A stretch of DNA of 64,000 bases from Leptodontidium sp. MPI-SDFR-AT-0119 (GCA_020726505.1 JAHLEZ010000002.1:806001-870000); one strand, 5' to 3'; counted from the stretch's first letter, positions 47,201 to 58,940 are shown. Made by a program: numbers and translations. The notes: generated by a model from the sequence alone, not told the origin.

Positions 47201-48562
47201 TCATCTCTGATGTATGCGAGAGCTTTGTCCTTCTTATCCTCCAAGCTGTTCTTCTCCTTTTCAACGTGTTGGACACGCCCGCTTTTCTCGACACAGACTT
47301 CGTTGAGGGTTTCCACCTCCGTAGCTGACTCTTCAATAGGCGTTTTGTATTTCGAAGTGCCGATAATGTCCTCCAAGTACTCCAAAAGTCCGTCATCATG
47401 CTCATTTGCAGCCTTTGGTTTCATCTGGGCGATCGATTCAACCTCACCCTGAAGAATCAAGAAACGTTTGTGGTCCAGGTCCACACCTCTGTCTCTGAGG
47501 AGTGTGGTCACTACAGTAAAGTTTGATTCCTTGCCATTCATGTAGTATTTGCTGGAGTTGTTCTTAAAAGCACGACGGGAAATCACAAGGTCAGAGTTTG
47601 GGATGATTGCGGGAGGCCCGTTTGGCTATGGTAATATTAGTCACAGGAAGATACAAGCTGATTCGGAATGTACTCACTTGATCCATGACTTCTTGAAAAT
47701 GCACCGCTACTTCACAGTGATCCAGATCCGGGAATGCAGCAGAATTGTGAATAAGCGCCGAGATCTTTCCTTGTCTCATTTTGCTTGCTCTGAACCCAAA
47801 TACGAAAAGAAGAGAATCAATGACATTGGATTTGCCAGAACCATTGGGCCCGACAACCGAAGAGAACGAAGCATGGAAGGGTCCAACTTCTTGGCGTCCA
47901 GCGTAACTTTTGAAATTCGTCAGTATCAGGTACGTGATAACAATTCGGGCTTTTGGCCTTGTATCTTCCACGACCGGAGCAGCCATGGACCTTGACTTCA
48001 AAACGATATCCATGGGCCGTTCCAAGATAGTATCCATTGCATTGATTGGTTTCACCACGGAGCTCTGGCTGCCAGATGTGCCAGGGCGGTCATTTAGAGT
48101 CTCGGTGATATCTGCGAGAGGTGTTCCGTGGAGCTGGGACGGTTCGGGAGACGCTGATGCCTCTGGAGTTGGCAGTGGCGGTTGAAGCTCAGGTGTCGTG
48201 GATGTTCGTGAGGCCCTTACAGGCGCGCTCTTTCGCTTTCGCGGCGATGCCTTCTTCGATGGTGATTCTGGCTCAGGTTGAACAGTCTCTTCTGGATCAA
48301 AAATCTCAGATGGTTCGATATTCTCCTTCGCGGCACCCTTCCGTGCGCGACCTCCGGTACGTGGAGTACTCGCAACAACATTTGTAGTCTTCCGTCTGGT
48401 TGCTGGGGCCTTTCGAGGAGACTTTTTCGGCGCTGGTGTAAAGTCTTCCTCGCTGTCTTCCTCCATCTTTGGCTGTATTTGCTCTTCTTCGTCATCGGAG
48501 TCCACTACAACTTTCCTGCGCGCCGCAACCCTCCTTGAGGGTCGGACAGGCGATTCGGACAT
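44220..48562 (-). CDS. smc4: Condensin core ATPase SMC4
   Basis: Three exons (48562-47678, 47625-44449, 44396-44220) give 1412 residues. The first 200 are Ser/Pro/Lys-rich and disordered. The head begins TNFKSYAGRQEVGPFHASF, with Walker A GPNGSGKSN (238-246). Two long coiled coils flank a hinge in which glycines are conserved (GRLGNLGTIDQKYDVAIS). The signature LSGGEKTLSSLALVFAL and the Walker B/D-loop YVMDEIDAALDFRNV lie near the C-terminus; the last exon completes the head (FIVISLRNNMFELASRLVGV). FVTDTVEGGQQCIEYLRK, MSGGGNTVKKG and the full size distinguish SMC4. With SMC2 it forms condensin, which compacts mitotic chromosomes. Confidence 0.97.
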
Positions 48563-48956
48563 CCTGAATGTAATGCGCTGGGATTCGCGGGTATTTTCGT
48601 TTTTGTTCCTTTTGCGAAAGGATACGTCGCGTCTGATGGGCGCGTTGTGATGCTTGTGGCGGAATGGATGTAGGTTGAGACGCAGAATGAGTAGTCTGGG
48701 GGCTCGAAAAAGTCGAAAGGACGCGTCGTGTAGTTGTTGAATGTATTTGTCGTGGGTTGTCGAATGTTGTGGGGATGAGTTTGCCAAAGTAAACAGAGCG
48801 CTGGGTTGTAAACAAAGAAGGCGCTAAGATAGGGGACGATAAGCCTTGGACGCATCCACATTTCTTCTTCGGGCGATTGATTGTCAACAGCCAAACTCCA
48901 TCCAGACCAGACAGAGCGCATCGCATCGCATCGCATCAACAATTTCCCAAGCACCA
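48563..48956. promoter_or_regulatory. Divergent smc4/ELYS promoter with MCB-like boxes
   Basis: The 394-bp interval separates the two divergent starts. It holds ACGCGT at 48721-48726 and GGCGCGTT at 48640-48647, both within 170 bp of the smc4 start. The second box equals the arm of the inverted repeat before the DNA ligase gene. MBF control is inferred. Confidence 0.4.
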
Positions 48957-50005
48957 ATGATGTTCAACTTCCAGAGCTTCGCGGAGGTATTTGCCTTTGA
49001 CCCGGAATGCTCCTACGATGAAAATACGGTGTCCACAATCGAGGCAAACCGAAAGTATTTGGAGGGTCTCTTCATAGATCGCGTTATGAAGGCGACAGGC
49101 ATCGTGAGACGTAAGAGACTCTTCCTAGTATTCATTTGGCTCTTTGGCTAATTTGCTACTGCTAAGCCTCCAAATTCTACCCTCCAAAGTCGAACAATAC
49201 TCTGAGAACCCTCCATAAGACGATCATCGAAAGCTCCGGAGCTGACCACACCAAAATCTCTATCCTCTACTACCTACTGCTCACTTTCGACTTCCCTACA
49301 GGCAAGAGAGATTACTCACTGGCGTTGGAACAGAGCACTTTCTTGCCCCAGAAGTATCAGATATACATGAAGGGACTGTGGCACATGGATCGAAAGGAAT
49401 TCGGGGTATGTGTCTCTGTGTTGGAATTCAGTGCAAAGGCTGATATTAGATAGTCCGCAGTGCAGTATCTTACGCATCCCTCCCTGATACCTACATTCGC
49501 CGACGAGATCCTGGAAGTTCTGGTGAGAAAATCTAAGGATGATCTTACACTTGCGCTGGCCTATTATCATACTGCCCAGCCAACATTGACAAGCCGGTCG
49601 GCAGTCGAATGTTTGTTTTCGGCGATTGCGAGAACGAGTGTGACGGAAGGCTTCTACTTCGCCCGTGGACAGCCACAGTATGCTCAGCGGCACATGTTTG
49701 AGATGCTGATATCAGTTGTGCTCAATAATTCCCCAGCAGCGACGATAGGTGACCGCAGTCTTGAACTCGTCAACTTGCCGTTGTCTCTAGAGGAGGATAA
49801 ATGGCTGGAAGAGTATCTGCTACATGGAGATGGGCGGAATCTCAAGAAGGGCAAGGATACCGTTATGATGAGAAAGATTGGAATGGGCAATTTCACGGAT
49901 TCGCTCTCCATGAGAGGCATCAACAGTCGCCCCATAGGCCAATTGGACTGGGGTAACCTATTGGAGGGAATCAAGCATGGGCTGGGACCTCGTCTAGATG
50001 CATGA
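48957..50005 (+). CDS. ELYS-like nuclear pore protein
   Basis: Three exons (48957-49110, 49167-49405, 49454-50005) give 314 residues. It begins MMFNFQSFAEVF; residues about 15-240 are all-helical, as in the ELYS domain (PYNDENTV-like opening FDPECSYDENTV, DRVMKATGIVR, YYLLLTFDFPTGKRDYSL, AVQYLTHPSLIPTFADEIL, LALAYYHTAQPTL). Vertebrate ELYS seeds pore assembly on chromatin; fungi have only this short module, as in S. pombe Ely5, an Nup107-160 outer-ring partner. The C-terminus is basic with KKGKDTVMMRK. It is divergent from smc4, 394 bp apart. The identification rests on overall pattern, so other helical nucleoporins remain possible. Confidence 0.75.
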
Positions 50006-51801
50006 ACACTTTTATTTGGTTTTGATGGAATAGGCATAGCGACGGCGCCTGGGCTGGGGCTTGGCTTGTAATAACGGAGTTCACCCAAAGATGGGAGGCT
50101 ACTCTAATGTGGATGAAGCAGGATGTGTACGGATAGGGCGTATTATTCCCATTTCTTTTCCAATCTCACAATATTGTGTCTTGCTTGGCAATATCTCCGT
50201 TGCTCTAAAGCTCTCTATCTGGTTTCTGCCAGTTTAGAACGAAAAGGCACTCACTTGTACAATGTTGAAGCTCTATATGCCCTGAGCAAGAGGTGTCTGA
50301 AAGTGTTGATTTGAGAGATTGCAATCCCATTCGCGGGATATACTTGAGCGTTATAGTGCAAAGACTTTAGCAGTCAGCGGCAACTGAAAAGTAAACAAGC
50401 TCGCCTAAATCAGAGCAAACATGATCTGACGTCTCTTGAAGTTATGTTCATAAGGGATATTGTTAAGCATAATCGACTCTGGATACAGTTGTCATTCGTT
50501 TCTTCGCCTCCATCGTCAATTCCTCACTCATTGCTATTGTGTACATAATTTGACTTGAATATACCAACAACGTTCAATTCCCTCTTCAATTGCGCCAAAC
50601 ATCACTTGCAAGGAAGAACTCACGTCAGTGCGAGTAAATCTCTCTCTCTGACTTTCCAATAGAAGAAGATAATGTACTTTATTGCCTCAATAATTTGAGC
50701 AAGAAAATTGACATTCAACAAATGTTCATGCGGGCCAAATCAATCCATGTATTCAGCCCCTGAATTCTCCATCTCTGACTGATATACATTCATTCTTCAT
50801 CATACGCCCACCCACCTTCAAATCCAGCTTATATAAACACTCTCAACTCTAAAGACACCAGTGCCAAAGATTACATGCCTTCTACTGACACCAGCAAGGA
50901 ACTCTGGGGAGAGAGAAACTGCTTTCTGTAGCTGAAGCTAGCCTTCCAAACCGCAGTCATATGCTATTTTAAGTAGATAATTGCCAACTTCCGTCATATT
51001 GTCCGATGAGGGGCACCCCTCTGTCGCTGTCAATCGTATTTCTCGTCTAGAATCCAGGAAGTAGGGAAGTAGGGAACACAGATGACACAACGCATGTCGT
51101 TAGACTTTGACTTTGAGATGTCCTTAAGAGAGCGAAGCGAATGCTAGAAAATTACCTATGGACTATAAGGGCTAGTGGTCTGAAATATGTACTTAGGTAC
51201 AGTACTCAAGGGGATTCAGAGACTGTTGGTGGAATACAATAGGGGTTGAGTGGCTGTTAGGGAGGGAGGTCCATGAAATAGAGTTCAGTTCTGGTGGATT
51301 CACTCCTTTCCATATTCCAGGCTTTTGTTGCACATCGCTCTCATTGTCTGAATTTTACTTGGGACATTGGAAACTTCTGAGCGCTTTTAGGCATGATATT
51401 CATGACAATAATTAAGTCAACGATCTTGTTTCTCCCCCGCTTGTTTTTTTATTGAAAACAGTCGAGACATTGGAGGATGTTAGAACTTCCACAACATTTG
51501 AGTCACTAAGCACAACTTGGGACATTGAATTGAGTAGATTTAGGACAAAATCGATGACCAGGACGAACCAATGTGCGTGAAATGTAATAAATGTATGTTC
51601 TCGAAGATCGACTGGTATCAAATACGCTAAAAACAACAAAAAATTTCCAATCCCGTGGCTCTGTCAAAGATGGCACAAGAAAATAACTCCCGCTAAAATA
51701 TTTCATACATTCGGTCATCCCTCATCAAAATTTTCATCACTTGTATCGTCTCAACAGAAAGATGCCTGCATCTGCCGTTACTGGAACGCTTTCCTCTTTC
51801 A
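50006..51801. other. Intergenic
   Basis: About 1.8 kb of rather AT-rich DNA with no supported gene. Confidence 0.5.
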
Positions 51802-52482
51802 CTATGCCCTATACGACGGCGGTGGAGTTCGACTCGAGGACCTGACGCTCGGTGTATGTCTCGAAGCTCCAAACCTTACATGAGGCGATTCCTCTCTCCT
51901 CCCTTGCCGTCCTCTTGACGACTCTGGTCTTTGTGTGCTGGCTGTCCTCGATTGTTCCCAATGCGCTGGCCACCCAGTGGGAGGGAAACTTGGATCTTGC
52001 TGCTGTGGTGGCCTCGCAGGCTCATCCGTCCATCCGTACTTGATATCTGGCGGGTATTGTGTCTGCGGCTGAGGCTGAGGCTGCGACTGCAACTGAGGTT
52101 GAGCCTGTGGTCTCTGCTGAGGTTGGAGCGGCGCATTTGGTCGTTGTAGAGGTTGAGGATGAGTATTTGGTCGCTGTAGAGGCTTCTGCATCGGCGCAGG
52201 AGCGATGTTGTATTGTGCCGGAGGTGCTACTGGCATCGGAGGTCGTGGACTCTCTTTCCTGTGTCTCCCATCCGTTGAATGTCTTCTGCGACTATGCGAC
52301 CTCCGTCGTCGGTGCTGAGAATGTGAGTGGCGACCTCGTCCATCTGATGGGAAGATGCGATATTGTTGTTCCTCGAGAGCCGCGGCCTCTTCTTCTATGC
52401 GTTGCTTCTCCTTCTTGTTCTGGGCGTGTTTGTGGATAATGTAACCTGCTGCCACGAGTTCGAGGCCCCCAAGAATAACCAT
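51802..52482 (-). CDS. Pro/Gln-rich protein with an N-terminal membrane anchor (hypothetical)
   Basis: A single exon encodes 226 residues. Residues about 2-16 (VILGGLELVAAGYII) form one hydrophobic helix at the very start, followed by a charged helix (KKEKQRIEEEAAALEEQQ). Then comes a SR/H-rich stretch and a long tract rich in Pro and Gln with an RPN/RPQ rhythm (from QKPLQRP to PQTQYPP). The end is Ser/Arg-rich and closes PPPSYRA. No domain is recognised. Similar anchored, low-complexity proteins are common in filamentous ascomycetes. The frame being open through a low-complexity tract is weaker evidence than usual, so confidence is moderate. Confidence 0.65.
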   Translation of the reverse strand: MVILGGLELVAAGYIIHKHAQNKKEKQRIEEEAAALEEQQYRIFPSDGRGRHSHSQHRRRRSHSRRRHSTDGRHRKESPRPPMPVAPPAQYNIAPAPMQKPLQRPNTHPQPLQRPNAPLQPQQRPQAQPQLQSQPQPQPQTQYPPDIKYGWTDEPARPPQQQDPSFPPTGWPAHWEQSRTASTQRPESSRGRQGRREESPHVRFGASRHTPSVRSSSRTPPPSYRA

Positions 52483-53189
52483 TTTGTTGAAGGTTGTCTA
52501 TGTTTCGATAGTTTGTGCTGAAGATCGGATTCTGTGTTGTTTCTGGCACTTGAAGATGGTTTTCAGATGAATAGGCGGCAGGAATACTAGATGTCAGAAA
52601 GATATGTGGGAGGGGTGTTGATTAAGTACGGGACATAAGGCTGAGCTCAGCAGCTGGAGGGGCAAATCGTCCAAAATAGAAGCATGACCAACAGATTGGC
52701 CGGCGACTCCGACCACGTGATAGAAGCGCTCTTGGATTGTCAAGGATCTGCAACCAATCAAGGCGTCAACTTGAGGTGCCAAGGCATATTGCCAAGATGA
52801 AAATCATGAGATCTCGGAAGGCGTGATACAGGGACTTCGATACTCTTTTGGATCGTTCAGATGAAGATGAAGTTGGAAAGAGAAGAGGGAGAAGACTTGT
52901 CTTGGACATGACGTTGATGAGCCGAGGGGTTAAACAATGGAACTGCCAGGCGGTGAGATGAAGTTTAATTTAAGCGAGCACATCATTCTTGGCGAAGCCG
53001 CAATCGCAGCTCCAAGCAAACACAGTTTCTGGACCGCCTTTTGTTTACATCTCAAAAAAGTCCTTCCTCTCTCTTGGATACTCACACACAACGCCGATTG
53101 TAATCTTACCCACCACAACAAGCGTCACAAGATTCAGAATCTGTTGAGGAGCGATTTTTGTTTGACCCTGAGAAGAGGGGTAGTTCAAG
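52483..53189. other. Intergenic, divergent promoter side
   Basis: The region between the hypothetical and carrier genes. No gene or motif is supported. Confidence 0.5.
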
Positions 53190-54355
53190 ATGGCGGACGC
53201 AGCTGCTGAGATGGAGGAGGGTGGAATGTTGAGAACTATGAAGGATCTCTTCGCTGGTGCAGCGGGCGGCATCGCACAGGTGCTCTTGGGTGAGTTGATT
53301 GTTCCTGCATGCAAAACTTGGGCAATTACCCAATCGTTCGTCCCCAATTCCGGTTTATATTCTACATCACGTGGGGTCAATAGTGGGGGAAGATTCCGAT
53401 ATTGACCTGCTCTTGACATATTTCTTGCCTGAATATGTGTTTTCTGTTAGAGCTTAGGATATTCCTAAGCTGTTTTCCAATTTTCCTTCAATTTTCCACA
53501 ATTTCACACAGTTTTGAAAAATTCCCCACTGACGCCCTCTCAGGACAACCTTTCGACATAGTCAAAGTCCGACTCCAAACAACAACACAATACCCCAACG
53601 CTCTCGTAGCTGCCAAAACAATCTACGCCCAAGAAGGAGCCCTCGCCTTCTACAAAGGCACTCTCACCCCCCTCATCGGAATTGGAGCCTGTGTCTCCGT
53701 CCAGTTCGGAGCCTTCCACGAAGCCCGCCGCCGTATCGAAGCCTATAACACCAGCAAGAACCCACTCTCCCCGGGCCTCTCTTACGGACAGTACTACTGC
53801 GCTGGTGCCTTTGCTGGTGTCGCCAATTCCGTGATCTCAGGTCCAATCGAGCATGTGAGGATCAGGTTGCAAACTCAACCACACGGAGCAGCAAGGCTGT
53901 ACAATGGTCCATTGGACTGCGTGCGCAAGCTTTCCGCACATGAAGGAGTCTTGAAGGGCCTCTACCGCGGCGAAGCTGTGACAGTGCTCCGAGAAGCTCA
54001 GGCTTACGGAGTATGGTTCCTAGCTTTCGAGTATATGATGAACGCCGATGCTCTACGCAACAAGATCGACCGTAAGGAAATTCCCAGCTACAAGATTGCG
54101 TTTTACGGTGGATTGGCGGGTGAGGCATTATGGTTGGCCAGTTATCCGTTTGATGTCGTCAAGAGCAAGATGCAGAGTGATGGATTTGGAGAGAAGCAGA
54201 AGTTCAAGGGAATGAATGATTGCTTTAGGCAGACTTTCAGAGCGGAGGGATTGAGAGGGTTTTGGAAGGGAATTGGGCCCACGCTGTTGAGGGCTATGCC
54301 TGTTAGTGCTGGTACATTTGCGGTGGTGGAGATGACGATGAGAGCGATCAGTTAG
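53190..54355 (+). CDS. ymc1: Mitochondrial carrier, YMC1 type
   Basis: Two exons (53190-53289, 53544-54355) give 303 residues. The intron is 254 nt, the longest in a confident gene here. Three repeats of the mitochondrial carrier fold are present, with signatures PFDIVKVRLQ, PIEHVRIRLQ and PFDVVKSKMQ ending odd helices. FYKGTLTPLIGIGACVSVQF and QYYCAGAFAGVANSVISG closely match yeast Ymc1/Ymc2. Those were reported as mitochondrial glutamate carriers; earlier work linked them to oleate and glycine use. It sits in the inner membrane. The carnitine carrier Crc1 is the nearest alternative, but the details fit Ymc1 better. Confidence 0.88.
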
Positions 54356-54453
54356 ATGAGATACGAAGATTGAAGTGGCTAGTTAGAGAGAGAATGCTTT
54401 CACAAGTCAAGCAGCGTCTGCTGCAAGATCATAGGATTTATTCTGCTGTTTCT

Positions 54454-56163
54454 CTAATTCTGCTCCAAAATAAGCCTGATCTTGCTTATATCTTGCCACC
54501 CCCCAACATAACAGTTCTGACTTGCAATTTGCAAATTAACAGCCATTGCCAAAGCCGTAAGATGGCCTCCAGTCTGCTTGAGATAGTCCACCTGAGACTT
54601 TCCTTGATCCAGTAAATACGGCTGTCCTACAAAGTCCACATAGATAACATTCGGGTAAGAGAACGGCGTGAACTCATGGTACGCCGACCAGAACAAGCTG
54701 CTCTGAGCAATGGCAGCACGGTCCGCTAGAGGAGTAACAATGTCGTTGACGCCCAATGTCATAGTCCAGGATAAGAGAAAAAATCCATCATTCGTTCCAC
54801 TGTCGCCTTCTTTCCCAAGTTTGCGGTTCTGTTGCAACTTGGACAGCTGATCTGCACGCATCTTCGCGTAGTCGTCCGTTTCAGCATATCTGTTGTATGC
54901 ATTGAGTTTGCCGTAGCTATAGAATCCCTTCGATGCGTCCTCGGTTGCTGGAATGCTGCGAAATAGAGTGATGACACAACCTTGGCCATCACCAATGAGT
55001 TGGTTCATGGTGAGGTCGTCTAAACGAGCTGCACCACCAAAGCCTTTGCATGGTTTCTTGATGCCATCTCGCCACTTCTGCCAGATTGGTCTCCACTGGT
55101 CATCCGTCAGCCTATTGTATGACTGCTCAGGAGTGCGACGGTCTGTATCGAAGCCAGACTCGTTGTTGAGGTCGATGATGGCAAGTTCCCCAGGGTACTC
55201 GTCCATGAACTTGTTGATCTGAGCAATAATCTCGTCAACCTCAAGACCATTGGAACCGACCGCACTATTGCTGGACACCGAATAGTGACATGTCATGTGC
55301 TTTCCGCTGTTACCAAGACAAGGGCGAACATCGAACCAGCGGGATCCGCGAACAAGCTGCCCGTAGACATCGAGCCATTGTGTTTGCGTGTTCTGCCACG
55401 TAGAAAATGCCGTACTGCCATCAATCTCGCTCATGCCTGCATCGTGGCTTCCAATCATGGTCACATATTTGAGTTTTCGCTCCCCGATGACGTCCAACAT
55501 GGCGTGCAAATATGCTACCGGAGGATTCGCACTCGACCAGTACCCATAACTTTCACTTCCAGTCAGCACCCACTGGAGGGTATTCCCGTTGCTTCTAGTC
55601 GGAAAGCCGAGGTCGAACATCGTTCCCTGGGGAGTGTCTTTGGTGCCAATCCCATCGTAACTGATCCGAGCTCTCAACTTAGGCGACATGCTAGAAACAT
55701 AACCCGTAGATACGTGGAACTTTTTGTTGGTGTTCTTGATCTGGAAGTAAGCTTCGCCGCCGGTATCGCTATCCTTCACGAAAAGACCTTGGGCGAAGTT
55801 GATATCGAATTGTGCGGATTCGCCAGCGGGAATAGTGACCCATTGACCATCCCAGTTCTTCATTTGCCATTGATTCGCGCCTAAGAATTCGAAGTCCTGG
55901 TTGCATCCGTTCACGATGGTGAGGTACGCTACTTGTGTGTTGGTCCCAGTTCTTTGCGCCTTGGTTTCGCCTGAAGGTATGTTGGTGGGGTTGCTATTGA
56001 CCGGCTGGCCAGTACAAAGGTCGAGTAATTGGGCAGCTACTTCACGAGGACTTTGCGCATGGCTAGAGATGTTGTGATCCAGCAAACGAGGAGCGGAAAT
56101 GGCAGGAGAAGCCCCGCATAGAGGCAGCAGAGCCACGAGCCACAGGTAGATAAAGCTGTTCAT
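54454..56163 (-). CDS. Secreted PLC-like phosphodiesterase
   Basis: A single exon encodes 569 residues. The N-terminus is a signal peptide (FIYLWLVALLPLCGASPA). Residues about 75-210 look like a beta-rich domain (YLTIVNGCNQDFEFLGANQW to NTLQWVLTG). From about 220 a PI-PLC-X-like TIM barrel follows: YVTMIGSHDAGMSEI holds the first likely catalytic His, RGSRWFDVRPCLG the next strand, and CHYSV the second likely His. IIDLNNESGF and FLLSWTMTLG are later strands. There is no PLC-Y, C2 or EF domain, as in bacterial-type and fungal secreted members. The substrate may be a phosphoinositide or glycosyl-phosphatidylinositol; not shown by the sequence. No C-terminal GPI signal is seen. Confidence 0.85.
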   Translation of the reverse strand: MNSFIYLWLVALLPLCGASPAISAPRLLDHNISSHAQSPREVAAQLLDLCTGQPVNSNPTNIPSGETKAQRTGTNTQVAYLTIVNGCNQDFEFLGANQWQMKNWDGQWVTIPAGESAQFDINFAQGLFVKDSDTGGEAYFQIKNTNKKFHVSTGYVSSMSPKLRARISYDGIGTKDTPQGTMFDLGFPTRSNGNTLQWVLTGSESYGYWSSANPPVAYLHAMLDVIGERKLKYVTMIGSHDAGMSEIDGSTAFSTWQNTQTQWLDVYGQLVRGSRWFDVRPCLGNSGKHMTCHYSVSSNSAVGSNGLEVDEIIAQINKFMDEYPGELAIIDLNNESGFDTDRRTPEQSYNRLTDDQWRPIWQKWRDGIKKPCKGFGGAARLDDLTMNQLIGDGQGCVITLFRSIPATEDASKGFYSYGKLNAYNRYAETDDYAKMRADQLSKLQQNRKLGKEGDSGTNDGFFLLSWTMTLGVNDIVTPLADRAAIAQSSLFWSAYHEFTPFSYPNVIYVDFVGQPYLLDQGKSQVDYLKQTGGHLTALAMAVNLQIASQNCYVGGWQDISKIRLILEQN

Positions 56164-58043
56164 GGCGAAGTACTGGAGCCTTTAATAGGGGTGTTTCTGA
56201 GTTGCCTTCAGATCTCGAACCTCGAAGCACATCTATTCTCAGTGGGAGCAGCGACATTGGTTCTTATCAGAAAAGGTCGTCGATTATAAGCGAATCCACG
56301 AGCTAGAGGAAAGGACCACGAGCTAGAGGAAAGGAACTTGGTATTAAAGTGAATCAAGCGAAGACTAGTGGTTGTCATTCACCACGATCATAACCAATGG
56401 TACCCCCCCAGATCTGCTAGGGAGGGTCGGGCCGAGGGGTCACCCCCCTCCTTGACATGTGTCCGGGATATAATCAATCCTAGGAGCATAATGACCTGGA
56501 CCAAAGGCCTAGTAGGCAAAATCTGAAAACTACAAGTTCTGTTAATCTGGATTCACCGATTGCGTGAACGAGAGAAGATGTATATTGTGAAACGAAAGTT
56601 CGTCTTGGGGATGTGGACATACAGCTCAGCTGGGCTCACCACTAGTAGCATCGACATCAGATTTATTGCATGCCAGATGTGACATTGCGGAGAGTGCAAG
56701 TACACATGCAAGCAATCCCGGGATGCTCTAATATCCCCCGTCAGGACTGGAGGATCTCAGATGACCATTGTTTGGCTCTCCCAACTCGGACTCGCCGGTA
56801 TCTGGGAGCTCTTGGGGCATGACTATTACCCGTGAGTGACTTCTTCTGCAAAGCACGTTCAAGCCATCCTTGCGCTTGTGACCACATACCAGTAGGATGC
56901 CAAACAATGTAACATGCCCAGCAACATTTAAAATGCGCTTTTAAGCGAAGTATAAATTCCCTGCCTATTGGCCCATTTCTAGCCTTGGCAAATCCCCTGA
57001 TATCTCCGCCCAGGTAGGAAGGTGCTGTCGCTTGGGAAGGTCAATTGGTTGTGAGAGGTCAGCTCTATTTATCCACGTTCCTTGGCGGTATACATGCTTC
57101 GATGATTGATATGCTCTTCAGCGAATTGAATTCACCAATACGATGAGTGACTTCAGCCACACTTTCTCCACTCAGAACAAAGTGTTCTACGGCATTCATC
57201 AGCCGTACAGAGGAAACTCAGGGGTGAAGCCACCCAGTCAAAATGCGATAATGTAAACAAATTCTGGGAAGAACACTTGGCTTGCAAGCGGCGACTAGCG
57301 AGGGATTCCGATGTCCCTTGACTTCTTCATATTTTTCCAATCTTCACACGAAAAGACAAGAGGACTCCGTCGCAGGATCAGAATAAATACAGAATACCTA
57401 GCACCATATCTCTTCTAGTTGATTTTTTCGTCGGCCCCTCGTTAATCTTATTATTCGACCTTAGCGGTGATATCATTTGTCTTCTTTTTCATACTCCTCA
57501 GCAATGACCCTACTATGCTTCAAGGGACTGCAATATGCCAAAGGAAAACTACTAACTCCAGGATATCATTTTAAAGTCGTTGACCCAACCAAGAACAGTA
57601 CAGTAGCGTGACAGGATGAGTTTTGTGTCGTTGGTGTTTGGGTGGCTTAGCGAGGTACATTCAGGCACAAAAACACAAGGCGGGCTTCACTTGACGAGAA
57701 AAAGCGATAAAATAATATTAGGCTTTTGGCAAATGAATCATAAATTCATTTTCATCCATCTTAACTGGTTTCACAATGTACAGTTTGCGCAAAAACAGCA
57801 CAAACTTCTCCATGGGCTGTGAAATGCTTTGAATCTTTAGACTTTGCAACGTTTTTCGAGATTGATTTGTGCAGAATGCGGGTTTGTGGCAATATTGAGT
57901 ATGATGTTCTAGTTCCAAGGAGTCGAACTGTGAGGATTTAGTTTGCGGCAAGCCAGTTGAGCGTTGTCATTATTTTATTTTTATTTGCGGAAATCCAATA
58001 GACACGTCATCCTCAAGTTCCCTCACGTCCTCGTCCCCCATAT
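56164..58043. other. Intergenic
   Basis: About 1.9 kb with no supported gene. A GC-rich patch at about 56400-56465 (runs of C and G, such as ACCCCCCTCC) and a 20-bp tandem duplication lie near the 5' side of the PLC-like gene. Confidence 0.5.
56296..56335 (+). repeat. Perfect 20-bp tandem duplication
   Basis: Two identical copies of CCACGAGCTAGAGGAAAGGA lie end to end, 133 bp upstream of the PLC-like gene start. Confidence 0.95.
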
Positions 58044-58551
58044 CTACTCCTTCCTCTCCGGCTCTCCTTTCTTAGCCTTATTCTTACTGGCAGGCTCATC
58101 CTCATAATCGCCACCTTGTTTCTCATACTCCTTCGCGAGTTTGGTAGCCTATCTGGATGTCAATTATCTGCTCCTTCCTTGCAAGAAACCAAACTCCACG
58201 CTCTCCAATCCCTCCTTCACGATGCCATCTAGAACAGGTCTCCAAAATCACAGAGGAGAACATAGAAAGGGGAAATAAAACAGAGCGAGAAATTATCTTA
58301 CCTTCCAAGCCGACCATTGACCCTCACCACCACCTGATTTATTCGGTTCTTGCTTAATCTCTGAAGACAATCTCTGGTAAGTGACATGTATTTTCATAGA
58401 TCTAGTAAAGAAGAGGTCAACACTACATACCTTCCTTGATCTTCTCCCTCAACTCAGGATCCGTGGGTGTGCCTGTAGTAGACATCAGTCACATGTCTCG
58501 GTTCAAGGAGGCGGATATCTTGGATGGAGTTTTACCTTTGCTAGAAGTCAT
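58044..58551 (-). CDS. Small conserved fungal protein (73 residues, DUF5572-like)
   Basis: Four exons (58551-58536, 58472-58431, 58360-58302, 58148-58044) make a coding length of only 222 nt. The frame needs every intron to be removed. The protein reads MTSSKGTPTDPELREKIKEE at the start, has GQWSAWKATKLAKEYEKQGG in the middle and a Lys-rich end. The WSAWKA..LAKEYE..GG pattern is one I associate with a short fungal family of unknown function; the family number is from memory. It is very hydrophilic and probably unstructured outside the central helix. Confidence 0.72.
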
Positions 58552-58940
58552 TCTGGCGCTGATGAATGAAATTCGCTTTCGAAAAGTTTGATTAGTGACT
58601 GTGAGAAGTTTCCTTTCAAGCTGTTTATCATTCTTTCGGTCCTCTTTATAGGTTTGTAAGGGTTGCTTAGAATGTAGTCTATGACGGGTTGATGAGTTGG
58701 TACTAAGTCGGCTCGAGGCGAAGCGCCAGCTACAACTTCCTCGATTACATCATGACATCCATCCCCCTGAAGCACCACTTTTCGAACTTTAAATAATCGC
58801 TTCCATGGTGTCAGAATAATCGGTTTATTCGCTACTCATACTCCGACTGGCTAATGCAATGTTTCGTTACCAAACGCGATGCTACAATGCCGCCCAGGTC
58901 CTTCTAAAATGCTCAATGCCAAACCCCTCCAAGTGCTACT
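58552..58940. other. Intergenic
   Basis: Promoter side of the small protein gene and 3' flank of the RINT1 gene; nothing else is seen. Confidence 0.5.

Noticed and set aside
46606..47328. 240-residue Leu-rich plus-strand frame
   Set aside because: Antisense to the smc4 coiled coil; Leu richness reflects Glu/Lys codons read backwards.
56400..56465. GC-rich patch with runs of C and G considered as RNA or insulator
   Set aside because: Too short and no stable, supported structure or promoter boxes that I could define.
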